This document shows positions 62,748-64,000 of a DNA stretch of 64,000 nt, piece after piece; position 1 is the stretch's first letter, and the number at the start of each line of letters is the position of its first letter. This DNA is from Saccharopolyspora rectivirgula DSM 43747 (GTDB lineage Bacteria; Actinomycetota; Actinomycetes; Mycobacteriales; Pseudonocardiaceae), in the NCBI RefSeq assembly GCF_000497205.1, contig NZ_AYJW01000009.1, forward strand, positions 1 to 64,000. The letters are read 5' to 3'. Below the pieces are notes generated by a model, which had not been told where the DNA came from, did not search any database, and was given only the letters and a program-made list of their open reading frames with translations. The translations under genes and the position numbers were made by a program.

Positions 62748-63227
62748 TCAACGTGCCTCAGTCTCGTCGGAGGCCTGGTAGTTCTGTTCGAAAGCAGCAG
62801 CCTCCTCCAACCGTTCGGCCAACCAACCTGGAATGTGGTCGGCTTCGCGCGGGAAAGCTTCTTGGTCCAGCGCGAACACCGTGGGTGCGACCGGCGGTGA
62901 CCACTTCGGGTCTTCTGTGAAGTTGAACCGGAAGTCGGTGTTGCTGCCGCGCCGCAGCGTGATCTGCACGGAGAACCAGGTTCCGACACCGGGTTCGTAC
63001 ATGGCCGCGCGGAGTTGCCGAAGGAGGGCCGAGACCTCTCGAGGTGGTGAGAGCAAAAGCTGTTCACCGGTCGTGGTGGATCCGCTGAGCGACAGCTGGC
63101 AGATCGTGCTGCTGCCGCGAAAGGTCAGCTGGAGCTCCGCCCATTCCGGCGGTAGCTTCGCGACGAGCGCGTCGGCCACTGCCTTCTTGAGGTCTTCGAT
63201 CTCCTGAGCTCGGTGGTCCTCTGTCAT
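62748..63227 (-). CDS. YezG-like immunity protein (DUF600), copy B, coupled to the toxin
   Basis: This 159-aa protein parallels copy A: LRAAMYEPGVGTWFSVQITL, FTEDPKWSPPVAPTVFALDQ and EAFPREADHIPGWLAERLEE. The ATG at 63227 overlaps the toxin stop (ATGA), so it is translated with the toxin and is the best candidate for its direct antidote. An in-frame ATG at 63245 is possible. Confidence 0.85.
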   Translation of the reverse strand: MTEDHRAQEIEDLKKAVADALVAKLPPEWAELQLTFRGSSTICQLSLSGSTTTGEQLLLSPPREVSALLRQLRAAMYEPGVGTWFSVQITLRRGSNTDFRFNFTEDPKWSPPVAPTVFALDQEAFPREADHIPGWLAERLEEAAAFEQNYQASDETEAR

Positions 63228-64000
63228 TTCTTGTAGCTCTTCCACTCGCCGTAGTTGAAGTCAGGTCGATTGGGGAACCAGGCCTCCACGACCTTAGAGA
63301 CGCCGTCCTTTGTCTCAATCCAACGGTAGAGCACTTCGGTGGGTATGCCGTCACGGTCGCGTTCAGCGACCACTTCGACTCGGTCAACGCTGCAGCCTGG
63401 AGTCTTGGCGTGTTCTGCCAGGTACCGCTCGAGGGAGCGCCAAGAAGCCTCAACAGTCATGCCTTCTCTGTTGTGGCCGCTGTTGGAGGCAGCCATCTGC
63501 GGGAACATGTTGATGTACTCGCCAGGGCCACCCATTTCATGAGCAGCCATGTGCCCGCCAGCCCAGTGTCGATTGGGGTAGACCTCGCGCCCCTCGTCGG
63601 CCGCTTTGGTCTGCGAGCTCGGGTCGCGGTAATACCGGTCGCTCGGTAGAGCGTTCGGGCTGCCCTTGAAGTGAGGGCTCCCCGACATTCGCTCTGTCTG
63701 GCCGTGCTCGTTCGTGTTGAAGGTCCAGTTGTCGTCGACTCGGTACTGCGCGTTAGGAGCGGGCTCCTGAAGTTCGATGTTCGGTCGGACGTATCCCGGG
63801 GCCGTGGTGTCGACTTCGGCCCACTTCAGTTTCCCGCTCTCATCGGTGAAGAAACTGCCGCGCCCTTCGATGTCGTAGCGAGTGTTGGGTTGGAGCAACC
63901 CAGCATTCGACAACGAGCTCAGCGACGTCTTGGAGTCAAGCGCAGTGAACGGCTCGGGGTTCGATGGGTCAGGGATCTTGATAGGGCTCTTGCCCTCCTC
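63224..64000 (-). CDS. Polymorphic toxin, C-terminal part with DNA/RNA non-specific endonuclease domain (cut by window edge)
   Basis: Only the last 258 codons are in view; the frame is open to position 64000. A pre-toxin linker, GLLQPNTRYDIEGRGSFFTD, leads to a nuclease domain of the Endonuclea_NS_2 type: NRHWAGGHMAAHEMGGPGEY, INMFPQMAASNSGHNREGM, and WRSLERYL. The catalytic His lies in the GGH turn and the metal-binding Asn probably in the ASNSG segment. It resembles the C-terminus of YeeF-type toxins. Delivery domains must lie further along on the minus strand's 5' side. A YezG-like immunity gene overlaps its stop. Confidence 0.85.
   Translation of the reverse strand, partial: EEGKSPIKIPDPSNPEPFTALDSKTSLSSLSNAGLLQPNTRYDIEGRGSFFTDESGKLKWAEVDTTAPGYVRPNIELQEPAPNAQYRVDDNWTFNTNEHGQTERMSGSPHFKGSPNALPSDRYYRDPSSQTKAADEGREVYPNRHWAGGHMAAHEMGGPGEYINMFPQMAASNSGHNREGMTVEASWRSLERYLAEHAKTPGCSVDRVEVVAERDRDGIPTEVLYRWIETKDGVSKVVEAWFPNRPDFNYGEWKSYKK

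Noticed and set aside
1-64000. CRISPR arrays, insertion sequences, attachment sites, rRNA
   Set aside because: No regularly spaced repeats, transposase frames, integrase or rRNA signatures were seen on either strand.

Overview
The window is high-GC DNA from an actinomycete, most likely of the Pseudonocardiaceae (Saccharopolyspora/Amycolatopsis type). The evidence is strong GC3 bias, frequent GTG/TTG starts, DivIVA-like and DUF3558 proteins, IdeR/DmdR-type iron boxes, and a long block matching the gene order around gdh/ettA/glbO/pepN of Mycobacterium tuberculosis (about Rv2466c to Rv2477c, from memory). Genus assignment is inference; no rRNA is present.

Layout. 1-9974 is housekeeping: an L,D-transpeptidase lipoprotein, tRNA-His beside orn, an acyl-CoA ligase with an operator-like dyad, a lysine-free lipoyl-like protein, a TPP riboswitch driving thiD-tenA, a polysaccharide pyruvyl transferase, and a DivIVA-like coiled-coil gene with a small membrane partner. 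10192-22682 is an iron-regulated siderophore locus with three iron boxes: an N-acyltransferase, a C-A-T-C-A-T-TE NRPS with an EntF-like first condensation domain, MbtH, an MFS exporter, a siderophore-interacting ferric reductase and an ornithine N-monooxygenase. A flavin-dependent oxidoreductase follows. The locus predicts a threonine and hydroxyornithine containing mixed-ligand siderophore.

23928-34580 holds DUF3817-ctaB, an MHS-type transporter, a PIG-L deacetylase, a GAP1-like protein, a membrane protein, YdcF, tRNA-Arg, a DUF3558 lipoprotein and a CopD-CtaG fusion. 34693-56601 is the conserved block: ettA, a TPR protein, NAD-dependent gdh, a thioesterase, a hypothetical, an acyltransferase-like membrane protein, a GH13 protein that has lost its catalytic residues, glbO, an MscS channel, a prolyl oligopeptidase, an HNH nuclease, a tiny repeat peptide, a putative ctaJ, DUF5130, pepN and a DsbA-like protein that lacks the second cysteine. 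An aldehyde dehydrogenase and endonuclease V follow.

58845-64000 (minus strand) is the immunity end of a polymorphic-toxin locus. It contains the C-terminal part of a DNA/RNA non-specific endonuclease toxin cut by the window edge, a coupled YezG-like immunity gene, then a second YezG-like gene, a SMI1/KNR4 gene, Imm49, YwqK and a second Imm49. A short toxin-linker remnant sits between YwqK and the last Imm49. The most notable observations are the siderophore locus, the GH13 pseudoenzyme, the repeat peptide at 51631-51822 and the toxin/immunity array with its remnant.
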